DNA from: JAJDFU01 sp964641965
GTDB taxonomy: Bacteria; Bacteroidota; Bacteroidia; Chitinophagales; Saprospiraceae
DNA: 64,000 bases
Reading direction: 5' to 3'
Assembly: GCA_964641965.1 (NCBI GenBank)
Contig: CAZXLD010000016.1
Span: 1-64,000, forward strand
The notes beneath the pieces are model-generated. The model made no database searches, was not told where the DNA came from, and worked only from the letters and a program-made list of their open reading frames with translations. Position 1 is the stretch's first letter. Every line of letters starts with the position of its first letter. Below, in pieces: positions 54,559-63,272 of this stretch. The position numbers were made by a program, and so were the translations under genes.

Positions 54559-56019
54559 ATGAAAAATAGAATGCTACTGTTCGCAATTGGAATCTTCCAA
54601 CTTACCCTCTGGGCCACCTTGTCAGGGCAGATTATCCAGGACCGGGATGAGATCTCCTTCCTCAACCTGGAAAAAGCCATTGCTACCCGGGTAGAAACCA
54701 ATATGAAGCAGTGGATGGAAAGAGGAGAATTTGAAAACTCTACCATGTATCGCCAACGATTGAACCAACAGGAAGCACAACTGGATCAATTTACGGAAGA
54801 GGCCATCCAATATTATCTAAATGCCCATCTCAAAAAAATTGATTTTTCCCGATTCGAATTATCGAGATACGATGCCGACAGCGAAACCTATCGACTTAAA
54901 ATCCACCGGATAGGCCCAATCATTTTACGGGTACCTCTTGAAGATGCTCCCTTTTTTAAGGCAAATAAGCACGAAATCCAATTTACCCATCCCAACTTCT
55001 TTATCCAGGATAATGCCTGGGTTTTAGAATCAATTGAAGTTCATTGCCTGGATAAAACATTTCGCTATCAAAGTAGCGACCCTGCTCGGTTTGAACCCGG
55101 AAGTACTGTTCCAGTGGCTTCGAGAGGCTATAATGTGTCCCTTCCCCGGTTCGACAGCTACGAGTCAAGAACCGATCCCAGTCAGGCCAATCTCGATCCG
55201 GATATTGACTTACTACGCCTACCTCAAACCCGGATGTTCAGGCCCAATGCGATCGCCATTGTGATCGGAAACCGGAATTATTACCAGACCAAAAGCGTGG
55301 ATTTTGCCCACAACGACGCTGACTTAATGAAGCGCTATCTGGTTGAGGTCCTCGGTTTTAGAGACGGTAACGTCATTGTACTAAAGGACATTTCCAAAGG
55401 CATTTTCGACACTTATTTTGGAACCGTTACCCGTCCACAAGGTCGGCTGTATAACATGATCAAGCCCGAGATTTCAGAAGTCTTTATCTACTATTCGGGG
55501 CATGGGGCACCGGGGCTAAATGACAAGGAGGGTTACTTCGTACCTATCGAATGTGAACCCAACAATGTAGAATTGGGTGGCTATCCGCTTTCCCTATTCT
55601 ATAAAAACCTGGCTGTACTACCTGCCAAATCTAAGACGGTAGTCCTTGACGCTTGTTTTTCGGGAGCGGACATTTTGAATAACCTGTCCCCCATCGCTAT
55701 CCGGACGCAGTCTACCGCAGTAAAGGATAAAAATACCGTCGCATTTACCTCCTCTAGTGGATCGGAGGTATCCAGCTGGTACAATGCCAAAGAACAGGGT
55801 CTCTTCACCTACTTTTTTCTAAAGGCCATCCAAAATCCGTCTAGGTCTGATCTGAATCGGGACCGCAGGCTCAGTTTCCGGGAGCTACATGCTTTTGTGG
55901 CGGATCAGCAGAACGGTCTGCCCTACTATGCCCGTAGGCTACATGGCCTGGTACAGACCCCTACGCTTCAGGGTGGCAACCTGGACGGGATTTTATTGGA
56001 TTACGGATCAAACTACTAA
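54559..56019 (+). CDS. Secreted caspase-like (C14) protease
   Basis: 486 residues. Signal peptide (LSGQ, ~24). Residues 25-215 are a non-catalytic N-terminal part of helices and strands. The caspase fold starts near residue 228 with MFRPNAIAIVIGNRNYYQTK, followed by HNDADLMKRYLVEVLGF, catalytic His315 in VFIYYSGHGAPG and catalytic Cys366 in TVVLDACFSGAD. Both catalytic residues are present, so it should be active. Caspase/metacaspase-type enzymes cut after Asp, Arg or Lys; the target is unknown. The gene starts 14 bases after the barrel gene and is followed by the LPP20-like gene 21 bases later, so they form one operon. Confidence 0.93.
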   Translation: MKNRMLLFAIGIFQLTLWATLSGQIIQDRDEISFLNLEKAIATRVETNMKQWMERGEFENSTMYRQRLNQQEAQLDQFTEEAIQYYLNAHLKKIDFSRFELSRYDADSETYRLKIHRIGPIILRVPLEDAPFFKANKHEIQFTHPNFFIQDNAWVLESIEVHCLDKTFRYQSSDPARFEPGSTVPVASRGYNVSLPRFDSYESRTDPSQANLDPDIDLLRLPQTRMFRPNAIAIVIGNRNYYQTKSVDFAHNDADLMKRYLVEVLGFRDGNVIVLKDISKGIFDTYFGTVTRPQGRLYNMIKPEISEVFIYYSGHGAPGLNDKEGYFVPIECEPNNVELGGYPLSLFYKNLAVLPAKSKTVVLDACFSGADILNNLSPIAIRTQSTAVKDKNTVAFTSSSGSEVSSWYNAKEQGLFTYFFLKAIQNPSRSDLNRDRRLSFRELHAFVADQQNGLPYYARRLHGLVQTPTLQGGNLDGILLDYGSNY

Positions 56020-56040
56020 TTCATCATACAATTTGAAATC

Positions 56041-56742
56041 ATGAAAACAATTACCAAATTTCTATTCCTCCTGGTTTGGGCGGGACTGATAGTCACCTTC
56101 GCCCCATCGATTCATGCACAATCCCTTTCCAAGCGGGATGTCAAAAAAATCAAAAAAGAACTGCAAAGCAAAGCAGTCAAGACAGCCAGAAAGGAAGCTA
56201 AACGATTGAAAAAGCAAGGTTTTTATATTCCTCCCGGAGCGCTCCCTATGGACAAGCAATTGGAAAAAGCCTACATCCGGCAATATGAAATGACGGATGA
56301 TGGATGGGAAAAATACATCACCGGCAATGCCATGTCGATTGGTGGAACCAAAATTGCATCAAAAAATCAGGCCATCGAGGCAGCCAAGCTGGAGCTGGCC
56401 GGCAAACTCGAAACCCGGATCGCCGGTTTGATCGAAAACAGCATTGCCAATGAACAAATCACACAGGAGGAAGCTGTCTCTCTGACCAAGACAGTAACCG
56501 CTTCCAAAAACATCATTTCTCAGAAGTTGGGTCGGATAGCTGTCTTGTTTGAAGCCTATCGGGACCACGGAGAAAATACGGAGTCTACGATTATGATTGC
56601 TACCAGCTACGACTTGGCTTTAAATGCAGCCAAAGAAACCCTGCGTCAAGAACTTCGCGACGATGCCGAAGAATTGCACAAAAAACTGGATAAGATCTTC
56701 GACTTGGAATTAGATCCGCAAGAAGGTGGACTCGGAACCTGA
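56041..56742 (+). CDS. Secreted LPP20/FlgT-type hypothetical protein
   Basis: 233 residues, signal peptide ending SIHAQ. The next 40 residues are very basic (KRDVKKIKKELQSKAVKTAR), then a helix-strand pattern GTKIASKNQAIEAAKLELAG and RIAGLIENSIANEQITQEEA, which resembles the LPP20/FlgT N-terminal family fold. Another helical C terminus ends KLDKIFDLELDPQ. Function unknown. It lies between the caspase and a second FlgT-like protein, on the same strand. Confidence 0.7.
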   Translation: MKTITKFLFLLVWAGLIVTFAPSIHAQSLSKRDVKKIKKELQSKAVKTARKEAKRLKKQGFYIPPGALPMDKQLEKAYIRQYEMTDDGWEKYITGNAMSIGGTKIASKNQAIEAAKLELAGKLETRIAGLIENSIANEQITQEEAVSLTKTVTASKNIISQKLGRIAVLFEAYRDHGENTESTIMIATSYDLALNAAKETLRQELRDDAEELHKKLDKIFDLELDPQEGGLGT

Positions 56743-56820
56743 TTCCACAGACCAGGACCGGACATGGGCCTGCCTTTAGCAGGTCCCACCTTTTTTACCC
56801 TTCACTTACAGGAGTCTCTT

Positions 56821-57723
56821 ATGAAATCAAATGTAATGTACCTGCTGGGATTGGCTGTCTGCTTATTAACCTGGAGTTCGCAAGCTTACACTCAAACCAA
56901 ATCATCAGCCTCAAAAAAACTGGTAACCGTTAAGGCGGAGGTACTGCTTGAGGTAGATCGATCTATGAGTATTAAGCAAGCCGAACAACTGGCTTTGCAG
57001 ATGGCAAAAGAAAAAGCGTTGGCCGACCGGTTTGGGACGTTCGTCTACCGTGGAAACCAATTGTATATAGAAAGCCAAAAAAGTGAGGATGGTCTTGAAG
57101 AGACCAATCGGTTTGAATCGCTTTCGAATTCCATCGTCAAGGGCATATGGTTAAAAACCATTTACGAAAAGCTGGACCCGATTATAGACAAAGAAGGGAA
57201 TACCTGGATTAAAGCACAAGTAAAAGGGAAAGCCAGAGCATTAATAGAGCCCCCTATTCGAATTTCGGCCATACCGCTGGATTGCCCTGACTCCAAATGC
57301 ATGGAATACGATTTTACAAACGAGGAGTCTTTTTTTCTCGACCTGACCAGTCCCATCAATGGATACGTGGCTGTCTATTTAGCCATGGCAGACTATGCCC
57401 AATGTATCTTACCCTATCCGGATATGGACCCTGCCACCCAATGGCTGGAAGGCGATCAACAGACGATCCTATTTTCGGAAAAAGAAGCACCGGACTACAT
57501 GATGTTTACGGAAAAGGAAAATGAGTTGAACATCTTGTACGTTCTCTTCTCGAAAACGCCATTCGGCAAGCCTGTCCTTCAGGAAGCTGAACAGACGTAC
57601 GGTTATCATTTATTACCAAACGAACTGCCTATTGATCAATTCCAGCTCTGGTTGTCAGACCAACAGATCCAGGACAGCAACCTGAGTATTACCCGTATAC
57701 CCATTACTGTAACCAAACGTTAA
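56821..57723 (+). CDS. Secreted FlgT-like/DUF4384 protein
   Basis: 300 residues from the ATG at 56821; an earlier in-frame ATG at 56764 would place a hydrophilic leader before the signal peptide, so I reject it. Signal peptide to about residue 24. Residues 35-145 are FlgT-N-like (MSIKQAEQLALQMAKEKALA, IVKGIWLKTIYEKLD), and residues ~165-290 match the DUF4384 style: FFLDLTSPINGYVAVYLAMA, CILPYPDMD, a beta-sandwich seen beside caspases and stress-type proteins. The pairing with a caspase gene recurs in other bacteria, as I recall. Function unknown. Confidence 0.78.
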   Translation: MKSNVMYLLGLAVCLLTWSSQAYTQTKSSASKKLVTVKAEVLLEVDRSMSIKQAEQLALQMAKEKALADRFGTFVYRGNQLYIESQKSEDGLEETNRFESLSNSIVKGIWLKTIYEKLDPIIDKEGNTWIKAQVKGKARALIEPPIRISAIPLDCPDSKCMEYDFTNEESFFLDLTSPINGYVAVYLAMADYAQCILPYPDMDPATQWLEGDQQTILFSEKEAPDYMMFTEKENELNILYVLFSKTPFGKPVLQEAEQTYGYHLLPNELPIDQFQLWLSDQQIQDSNLSITRIPITVTKR

Positions 57724-57727
57724 GGCG

Positions 57728-59224
57728 ATGCACCCTAAATGGATCTATGTACTACTTACATGCGGATATAGTTCTGCCTTATTGGCACAAGCTCCTCATG
57801 ATCAACCCTACCAAACTGAATTCGATCAATTTGAACAAACAATCGAAAGAGGTTTCACCAGGTTCACCGATAGTATTGATCTCCAATTCGCTCGATTACT
57901 GAGTGAGGCCTGGAATCCATTTTCATTGGAAAACGGGATCTCTTTCCCTTCCAATCCGGACAAACCCAGTACACAACCTCATTCTGAAGGAGAAACCGTT
58001 ATTGCGCCACAATTCGCCATTGAGGAGATCCAGGTAACCCTGCCCGACTTGAAAGAGGAGGCCCGGGAAGCGCATCAATGGCAGGTGCGGAGCCCGGCAA
58101 CGAATGACGTCGCACCTCCTAAGGTAAAGGAGACAGCCTGGTCGGTCAACTTTTATGGCACCCGCTTGTCGGTCAACGCTTCAACGATTCCGGGCTTCCA
58201 GATCGATAAGCCTTATAATAAATCCATTCCAAAAGCCTGGAAACGATTGAGCCAATGGGATTTCAGGAGTGTGCTCCGCCAGATCAACCAGCAAGCCCTG
58301 CAATTGAATACCGCAAATTGGGGGTTTTTCAAGATTGCTGAATCGGTCGCAAAAGCCATGTTGCCCAACCAAGAGGATAAGCAGGTACTCCTTACCTGTT
58401 TTCTGCTCAACAAAGCCGGTATTAAGGCCAGGTTAGCTTACGACCAAAACCGACTCTATCTGTTGGCCGCAAGCCGCCAGGAAATTTTTGAATGGAATTT
58501 TCTGCGAATGGACGGGCAAAAGTATTACATCCTTAGCCACGATCATGGGAAATCAGGCAGGCAAAAGATCATTTACACCTACCGAATGGATTATCCCGGA
58601 ACCCGGTATCGGCTGGATTTTACCCAGACCAAACCACCTCGCTTGCATTTTAAACCCGGAACGCGGACCATTTCATTCAGTTGGGAAGGAAAAATTTATC
58701 GCAAGACTCTAGCCTACAATCAAGCACTGGTCCAATTTTACCAGGACCTTCCTCCATTGGGATTTAAAACCTCTCTGGCCAGTACCCTCAGTGAAAAGAG
58801 CCTGCTGGGTTTTCAACAACTATTGGATCCCATACTGGAGTCCATGCCAACAGACGAGCGGGTAAATTTTCTGCTGTATTTCGTCCAGGAAGCATTCCCC
58901 TATCGAACTGATGAGGAGCAATTTGGAAAGGAAAAGTATTTCTATCCGGAAGAGGTACTGCATTTCCCGTATGCAGACTGCGAGGATCGATCTGCCCTGT
59001 TTGCTTGCCTTGTTCGGGAATTCACCCGGCAGGAGGTTATCGGATTGGTTTTCCCGGGCCATGTAGCTACTGCTGTTTCGATCCCCGGGAAAAAAGACGG
59101 CTCCTTCATCACGCACAACGGCAAAAATTATTGGATTTGCGATCCAACCTATCGGGGTGCGAGCGTAGGCCAATGCATGCCCAGGTTCGCTAGTGCCAAG
59201 GTAGATCTCCTTGTCTTGAGGTAA
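57728..59224 (+). CDS. Secreted transglutaminase-like protein
   Basis: 498 residues, signal peptide ending LLAQ. The first 150 residues are low complexity; the core (about 370-498) holds a transglutaminase triad: Cys418 in YADCEDRSALFACLV, His445 in VFPGHVATAVSI and Asp472 in YWICDPTYRGASVG. The spacing and the DCEDRS motif fit the transglutaminase-like cysteine protease superfamily found in bacterial peptidases and amidases. The substrate is unknown; it could crosslink or cleave envelope proteins. It starts 4 bases after the DUF4384 gene and so belongs to the caspase operon. Confidence 0.82.
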   Translation: MHPKWIYVLLTCGYSSALLAQAPHDQPYQTEFDQFEQTIERGFTRFTDSIDLQFARLLSEAWNPFSLENGISFPSNPDKPSTQPHSEGETVIAPQFAIEEIQVTLPDLKEEAREAHQWQVRSPATNDVAPPKVKETAWSVNFYGTRLSVNASTIPGFQIDKPYNKSIPKAWKRLSQWDFRSVLRQINQQALQLNTANWGFFKIAESVAKAMLPNQEDKQVLLTCFLLNKAGIKARLAYDQNRLYLLAASRQEIFEWNFLRMDGQKYYILSHDHGKSGRQKIIYTYRMDYPGTRYRLDFTQTKPPRLHFKPGTRTISFSWEGKIYRKTLAYNQALVQFYQDLPPLGFKTSLASTLSEKSLLGFQQLLDPILESMPTDERVNFLLYFVQEAFPYRTDEEQFGKEKYFYPEEVLHFPYADCEDRSALFACLVREFTRQEVIGLVFPGHVATAVSIPGKKDGSFITHNGKNYWICDPTYRGASVGQCMPRFASAKVDLLVLR

Positions 59225-59282
59225 ACGGATTTATCTGGAGTCCGACCTCAACAATCCGGTCATAGGTTGAGTTTTACAGAGG

Positions 59283-59717
59283 ATGATCGATACGAATACA
59301 CAAACCGAAGTCCTGGAGGGAACCCAACCAATCCTGTTGTTCGATGGGGTGTGCAACCTGTGTGACGGCTTGGTCCAGTTCATTATCAAGCTGGATCCAG
59401 AAGGTAAATTTCGGTTTGCTTCCCTACAAAGTGAACTAGGACAACAATTAACCCGCAAAGCCGGGTTAGAACCCAACGATATAGGTACGGCCATCCTGTA
59501 CCAGCAAGGGAAATTTTACCTCAAATCCGATATGGCGCTTGGGGTAGCCCGGGAATTGGGCGGATTGTGGAATGTGTTCCGAATTTTTAGCGTCATTCCT
59601 CGCCCTTGGCGAAATGCGATCTACAACTGGGTGGCTCGAAATCGATATCAGTGGTTTGGGAAGAAGGATCAATGTATGATGCCCATCCCCGAGCTTCGTT
59701 CCAGGTTCCTGGACTAG
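59283..59717 (+). CDS. DCC family (DUF393) thiol-disulfide oxidoreductase
   Basis: 144 residues. DUF393 signature PILLFDGVCNLCDGLVQFII with the CxxC at Cys24 and Cys27, then FRFASLQSELGQQL and the C-terminal RNRYQWFGKKDQCMMP. A thioredoxin-fold oxidoreductase of unclear partner. No signal peptide, so likely cytoplasmic. It follows the transglutaminase gene by 58 bases on the same strand. Confidence 0.93.
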   Translation: MIDTNTQTEVLEGTQPILLFDGVCNLCDGLVQFIIKLDPEGKFRFASLQSELGQQLTRKAGLEPNDIGTAILYQQGKFYLKSDMALGVARELGGLWNVFRIFSVIPRPWRNAIYNWVARNRYQWFGKKDQCMMPIPELRSRFLD

Positions 59718-59780
59718 GCGATCTGCTGCGAGTGAAGCCTCTCCGCTGCCCAACATAGATCCAGCACTCCAGGGAGCACT

Positions 59781-59788
59781 TATATTTA
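59781..59788 (+). promoter_or_regulatory. Possible -7 box for the MBL-fold gene
   Basis: TATATTTA, one mismatch from TAnnTTTG, 21 bases before the MBL start codon. Weak evidence only. Confidence 0.3.
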
Positions 59789-59808
59789 CCCTACCTAATA
59801 CTTCTAAG

Positions 59809-60729
59809 ATGAAACATTCCAGACGCAGTTTTCTCCATGCCAACAGCGCGATGTCCGCTGCTATGCTTTTACCCAATACCAGTTGGTTCTTCAATTATCT
59901 GGCCGCTGCCCCCGGGGAAATGACCTTGCTCCGTAAACAAGTCGGCATTTATACCGAGCGGGGCGGAACCATGGGGTGGTTCATCGATCAAAAGGAAAGC
60001 GCCATAGTCGTCATAGACAGCCAGTTCCCTGAACAAGCCACGAACTGTATTACCCTCATCCGGGAGCAGTTGGACCGACCGATCGATTACCTAGTCAACA
60101 CCCATCACCACGGCGACCACAGCGGCGGCAACATTGCCTTCAAAGATATTGCCCGGCACGTACTGGCACACGAAAACTCCAAAGCAAACCAGGAACGCGT
60201 AGCCAAAGAAGGCGATCGGGAAGCCACGCAGCTTTACCCAAACCGGATATATGACAAAAAGTGGTCGGAACCGATCGGCAGCGAGCAATTAACGTTGTAT
60301 TATTTTGGCCCTGCTCATACCAATGGCGACAGTTTAATCCATTTCGAAAATGCCAATGTCGTCCATTTAGGCGATCTGCTATTCAATCGCCGCTTTCCCT
60401 TCATCGATCGCTCCTCCGGTGCTTCCATTGAAAACTGGATCCGGGTGCTCGACAAGGCCCGCCAAACTTTCGACAAGGATACGATCTACATCTTTGGCCA
60501 TTGCCGGGAGGGCCTGCAAGTCACAGGAACGGAGGAAGATTTAAAGGCCAAGCAACAGTTTCTCGAAAGCCTGCTGACCTATGCTGGCCGGGCAGTCAAA
60601 AATGGTATGTCCAAGGAAGAATTGCTCGAAAACGCTCCTGAAACCATCCCCGGTGCTCCGGAATGGAAAGGACGAGGCATAGAGCGGCCATTGGGCGCTG
60701 CCTGGGAAGAATTAGTGAATGATGAATAG
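59809..60729 (+). CDS. MBL-fold metallo-hydrolase, Tat-exported
   Basis: 306 residues. Twin-arginine-like start MKHSRRSFLHANSAMSAAML, then metallo-beta-lactamase fold. Zinc motif HHHGDH at residues 99-104 with HSGGNIAF, further ligands in GPAHTNGDSLIHF, HLGDLLFN and IFGHCREG. Such proteins are hydrolases of very broad range (lactamases, lactonases, SoxH-like, alkylsulfatase-like); the substrate cannot be told. Tat export is plausible since the fold carries metal. It follows the DCC gene by 91 bases. Confidence 0.9.
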   Translation: MKHSRRSFLHANSAMSAAMLLPNTSWFFNYLAAAPGEMTLLRKQVGIYTERGGTMGWFIDQKESAIVVIDSQFPEQATNCITLIREQLDRPIDYLVNTHHHGDHSGGNIAFKDIARHVLAHENSKANQERVAKEGDREATQLYPNRIYDKKWSEPIGSEQLTLYYFGPAHTNGDSLIHFENANVVHLGDLLFNRRFPFIDRSSGASIENWIRVLDKARQTFDKDTIYIFGHCREGLQVTGTEEDLKAKQQFLESLLTYAGRAVKNGMSKEELLENAPETIPGAPEWKGRGIERPLGAAWEELVNDE

Positions 60730-60858
60730 AGGAATGATAAAGTTCCATCAATTCTACATTTTCCATTCTACGATTCTTCCTTTGTTAGGCTTTCGTTAAA
60801 CAGGGTGGATCAGACAACCCGGCCCAGTTCGAACTCCTCTTTTACAAAAAGCACTTTT

Positions 60859-61596
60859 ATGAAGCGGATGCTGTACTTGAGCTTGTTGTTATCCTTATTG
60901 CTTCCTTTCACTGCAAATACGCAGGGTTTGGGTGGTCTGCTAAAGAAGGCAGAGCAAGTGATTACGGGAGAAGAAGCACTTGACCTTAGCCCGGAGGAAG
61001 CCGGTTCCGGACTCAAAGAAGCTTTGGATCTCGGCATACAGGAAGCGGTTCAACTCCTGGCAAAAGAAAACGGATATTACGAAAGCGTTTACAAAATCCT
61101 GCTTCCCGAGGAGGCGCAGACCGTAATCGGCAAACTAAAGTTGGTGCCCGGTTTCGAAAACATAGAGGAAGACTTGATCCTGCGCATCAATCGCGGGGCA
61201 GAATTAGCTGTGCAAAAAGCAGCTCCTATCTTCAGTCAGTCTATACAACAACTAACTTTCAAGGACGCATTAACTATTTTGACGGGCGAACAGAATGCCG
61301 CCACACAGTATCTCATTTCCACTACCCGAGATAGCCTGTATGGCGAGTTTAGGCCGGTTATTGCTTCCTCCCTAGACGAGGTCAACGCTCGAGAACTCTG
61401 GAGTAAAGCCGTTAAAGCCTACAACGGAATCCCCTTTGTCAAAAAGGTCAACCCGGAGTTGGATGATCACGTGACTAATCAGGCTATGGATGGCTTATTC
61501 AGCCTGGTTGAAAAGAAAGAAGTTGAGATCCGGGAAAACGTAGGTGCCCGCACGAGCCCTCTGCTACAAAAGGTATTTGCACAGCAGGACGATTGA
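60859..61596 (+). CDS. DUF4197 secreted protein
   Basis: 245 residues from the ATG at 60859 (signal peptide LLPFTANTQG). A GTG at 60805 upstream gives a longer polar leader, unlikely. DUF4197 pattern: GSGLKEALDLGIQEAVQLLA, YYESVYKILLPEEAQTVIGK and the C-terminal GLFSLVEKKEVEIRENVGAR. It is a helical periplasmic protein family of unknown function. It is transcribed in the same direction as the MBL gene and faces the EAD11 protein (79 bases between their ends). Confidence 0.93.
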   Translation: MKRMLYLSLLLSLLLPFTANTQGLGGLLKKAEQVITGEEALDLSPEEAGSGLKEALDLGIQEAVQLLAKENGYYESVYKILLPEEAQTVIGKLKLVPGFENIEEDLILRINRGAELAVQKAAPIFSQSIQQLTFKDALTILTGEQNAATQYLISTTRDSLYGEFRPVIASSLDEVNARELWSKAVKAYNGIPFVKKVNPELDDHVTNQAMDGLFSLVEKKEVEIRENVGARTSPLLQKVFAQQDD

Positions 61597-61675
61597 AAGG
61601 TAAAATGATGAACTGAAAAAGTAGCACGTGAAAGAGAATACTTTTTAATTCCACATTCCTCCGTTCTACATTCCC

Positions 61676-63070
61676 TCATTCACAAGGCATCCGGATCGTC
61701 TGGCTTTGTGCCACGGTCGTTTTCAACCTGCAGGTCTGGCCATCGGCTCGTCGCAATTCAAGCAGGCGGTCCCCGGTTTCCACTTGAACTACGAACAGAT
61801 TTTGTTGCCTGCCCAGAATTTCAATCGGTTCACCATCAAGGTACAGTTGGCTATTGGCCCAATGGGGCTCAACGACCAGGTTTAGACGGACTGTTTTCGA
61901 TGGTGGCCTTGGTTTCACATAGCCTCCATCCCCCGACGTAGGAGTAGGACGATCACTTTCTTCCACACGCCCCGGTGAGGTAGGCTCGCCCTTTTCCGTA
62001 TTCTCTTCTTTCATAGCTGGAATGGTAGGCGGTTGGGCATCTTGAGAGGGAAGATTAAATAGCAGATAGGAACCAAACACCACGGCTACCAACGCCAAGG
62101 TGGCTACTCGAAGAAAAGTGCCTCTATTGTTTTTTGCGGTAGGCACTGATGCAGGTTCGAATTGTCCTTCCAAGGGTGGAGACGGGGCACTTGTTTCACT
62201 TCCTGGTGAAGGAGATGATGGATAGGGGACCCTGGGCGAAGGCTTCGGTTGCATCAAGTCAATATCAAAAGATGTTTTGGGTGGAACTTCGGAGTATCGT
62301 TCCATTCCGAAAGCCAGCGAAAGCTCCATGACTTGTTTAAAATCTGGTAGTACTTCTGATACAGGAGCCGCTTCGGTAGCGATATTGATCTTCTGGCGGA
62401 GTACGACCTCACGCTTCCGCTCTTTTCCCCGAACCTCTTCAATAACTGCGATCTTCAACCACAAGGGGTGTTCTCCAGGCAATACCGGGGTAACCATGAA
62501 CAGCCATTCCGTGTAGTCATCCTCATCCACAAATTGCTCGGCATCGTTTGGGGTCGTAATCCGGAAAGGTTTCTCGTCAGAAGGATCATACAATTGAGCC
62601 TGCATGATATTGGAGACCCGGCGCTGCACCAGTTTCACATGTTCATTCAGATCTATATCCCGGACGATCTGTGTTTCATCAAAGGCAACCCGTACAACGC
62701 AAAGCGTTTCCTCGTTCAGCGTCATATGATCGGGTACCTTATATAAGATGCTGCCTTGACGAACCTTTCCTTCTTGAGCAACCGCTGAAGCAGTCTGGCT
62801 CGGATCAAAATCGGCATCTTCCAGTGAATCGATAAAAAGGAGCAAGTCGGCACTGATCTGGTTATACTCCAATTGCAGCTGCTGGTCGGAGAGGGTACCT
62901 CGCAAGCGTTTCAGGTTGGCGTCGTTTTGCCTCTTTTCCAATAAGATCAGCGCTTTCAATCGAGCTGACTGTTCAGGCAACAGCTTCTTCAATTCCCGGA
63001 TAATCGGCGAAAGCTGCCCTTTACCCAACAGATTTTGCAATTGCTGCTTTAGTTGCTTTAGATTAACCAC
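61676..63070 (-). CDS. Membrane-anchored EAD11-like protein with PEGA-like C-terminus
   Basis: 464 residues, no signal peptide. Residues ~5-85 are helical with the effector-associated domain 11 signature (ALILLEKRQNDANLKRLRGT and NQISADLLLFIDSLEDADF), an adaptor found in bacterial conflict systems. A beta-sandwich-like middle part (about 110-240, VVRVAFDETQIVRDIDLNEH), a Pro/Ser linker, one membrane helix (FLRVATLALVAVVFGSYLLF, ~317-336), a Pro/Thr linker and a C-terminal beta domain with LNLVVEPHWANSQLYLDGEP of PEGA type follow. It faces the caspase cluster. I infer a signal relay from the cytoplasm to the periplasm; untested. Confidence 0.75.
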   Translation of the reverse strand: MVNLKQLKQQLQNLLGKGQLSPIIRELKKLLPEQSARLKALILLEKRQNDANLKRLRGTLSDQQLQLEYNQISADLLLFIDSLEDADFDPSQTASAVAQEGKVRQGSILYKVPDHMTLNEETLCVVRVAFDETQIVRDIDLNEHVKLVQRRVSNIMQAQLYDPSDEKPFRITTPNDAEQFVDEDDYTEWLFMVTPVLPGEHPLWLKIAVIEEVRGKERKREVVLRQKINIATEAAPVSEVLPDFKQVMELSLAFGMERYSEVPPKTSFDIDLMQPKPSPRVPYPSSPSPGSETSAPSPPLEGQFEPASVPTAKNNRGTFLRVATLALVAVVFGSYLLFNLPSQDAQPPTIPAMKEENTEKGEPTSPGRVEESDRPTPTSGDGGYVKPRPPSKTVRLNLVVEPHWANSQLYLDGEPIEILGRQQNLFVVQVETGDRLLELRRADGQTCRLKTTVAQSQTIRMPCE

Positions 63071-63272
63071 GCCCTAGGATTTCCAATGAAAAAAGCTTTT
63101 AAGCTTTGACATAATAAACTACTAAAATAAGGAAAGAAGCCTGCTCTTTTTTGCCATCTCCAAAACTTAGCTTTAGATCGGTAATTGAAGTTAGCTAAGT
63201 ATAGCGACATCTACTTTTGCATTGGTTTCCCTTCTACCTACCTTTAACCCCAATCAAATCGAACCTTCAAGC

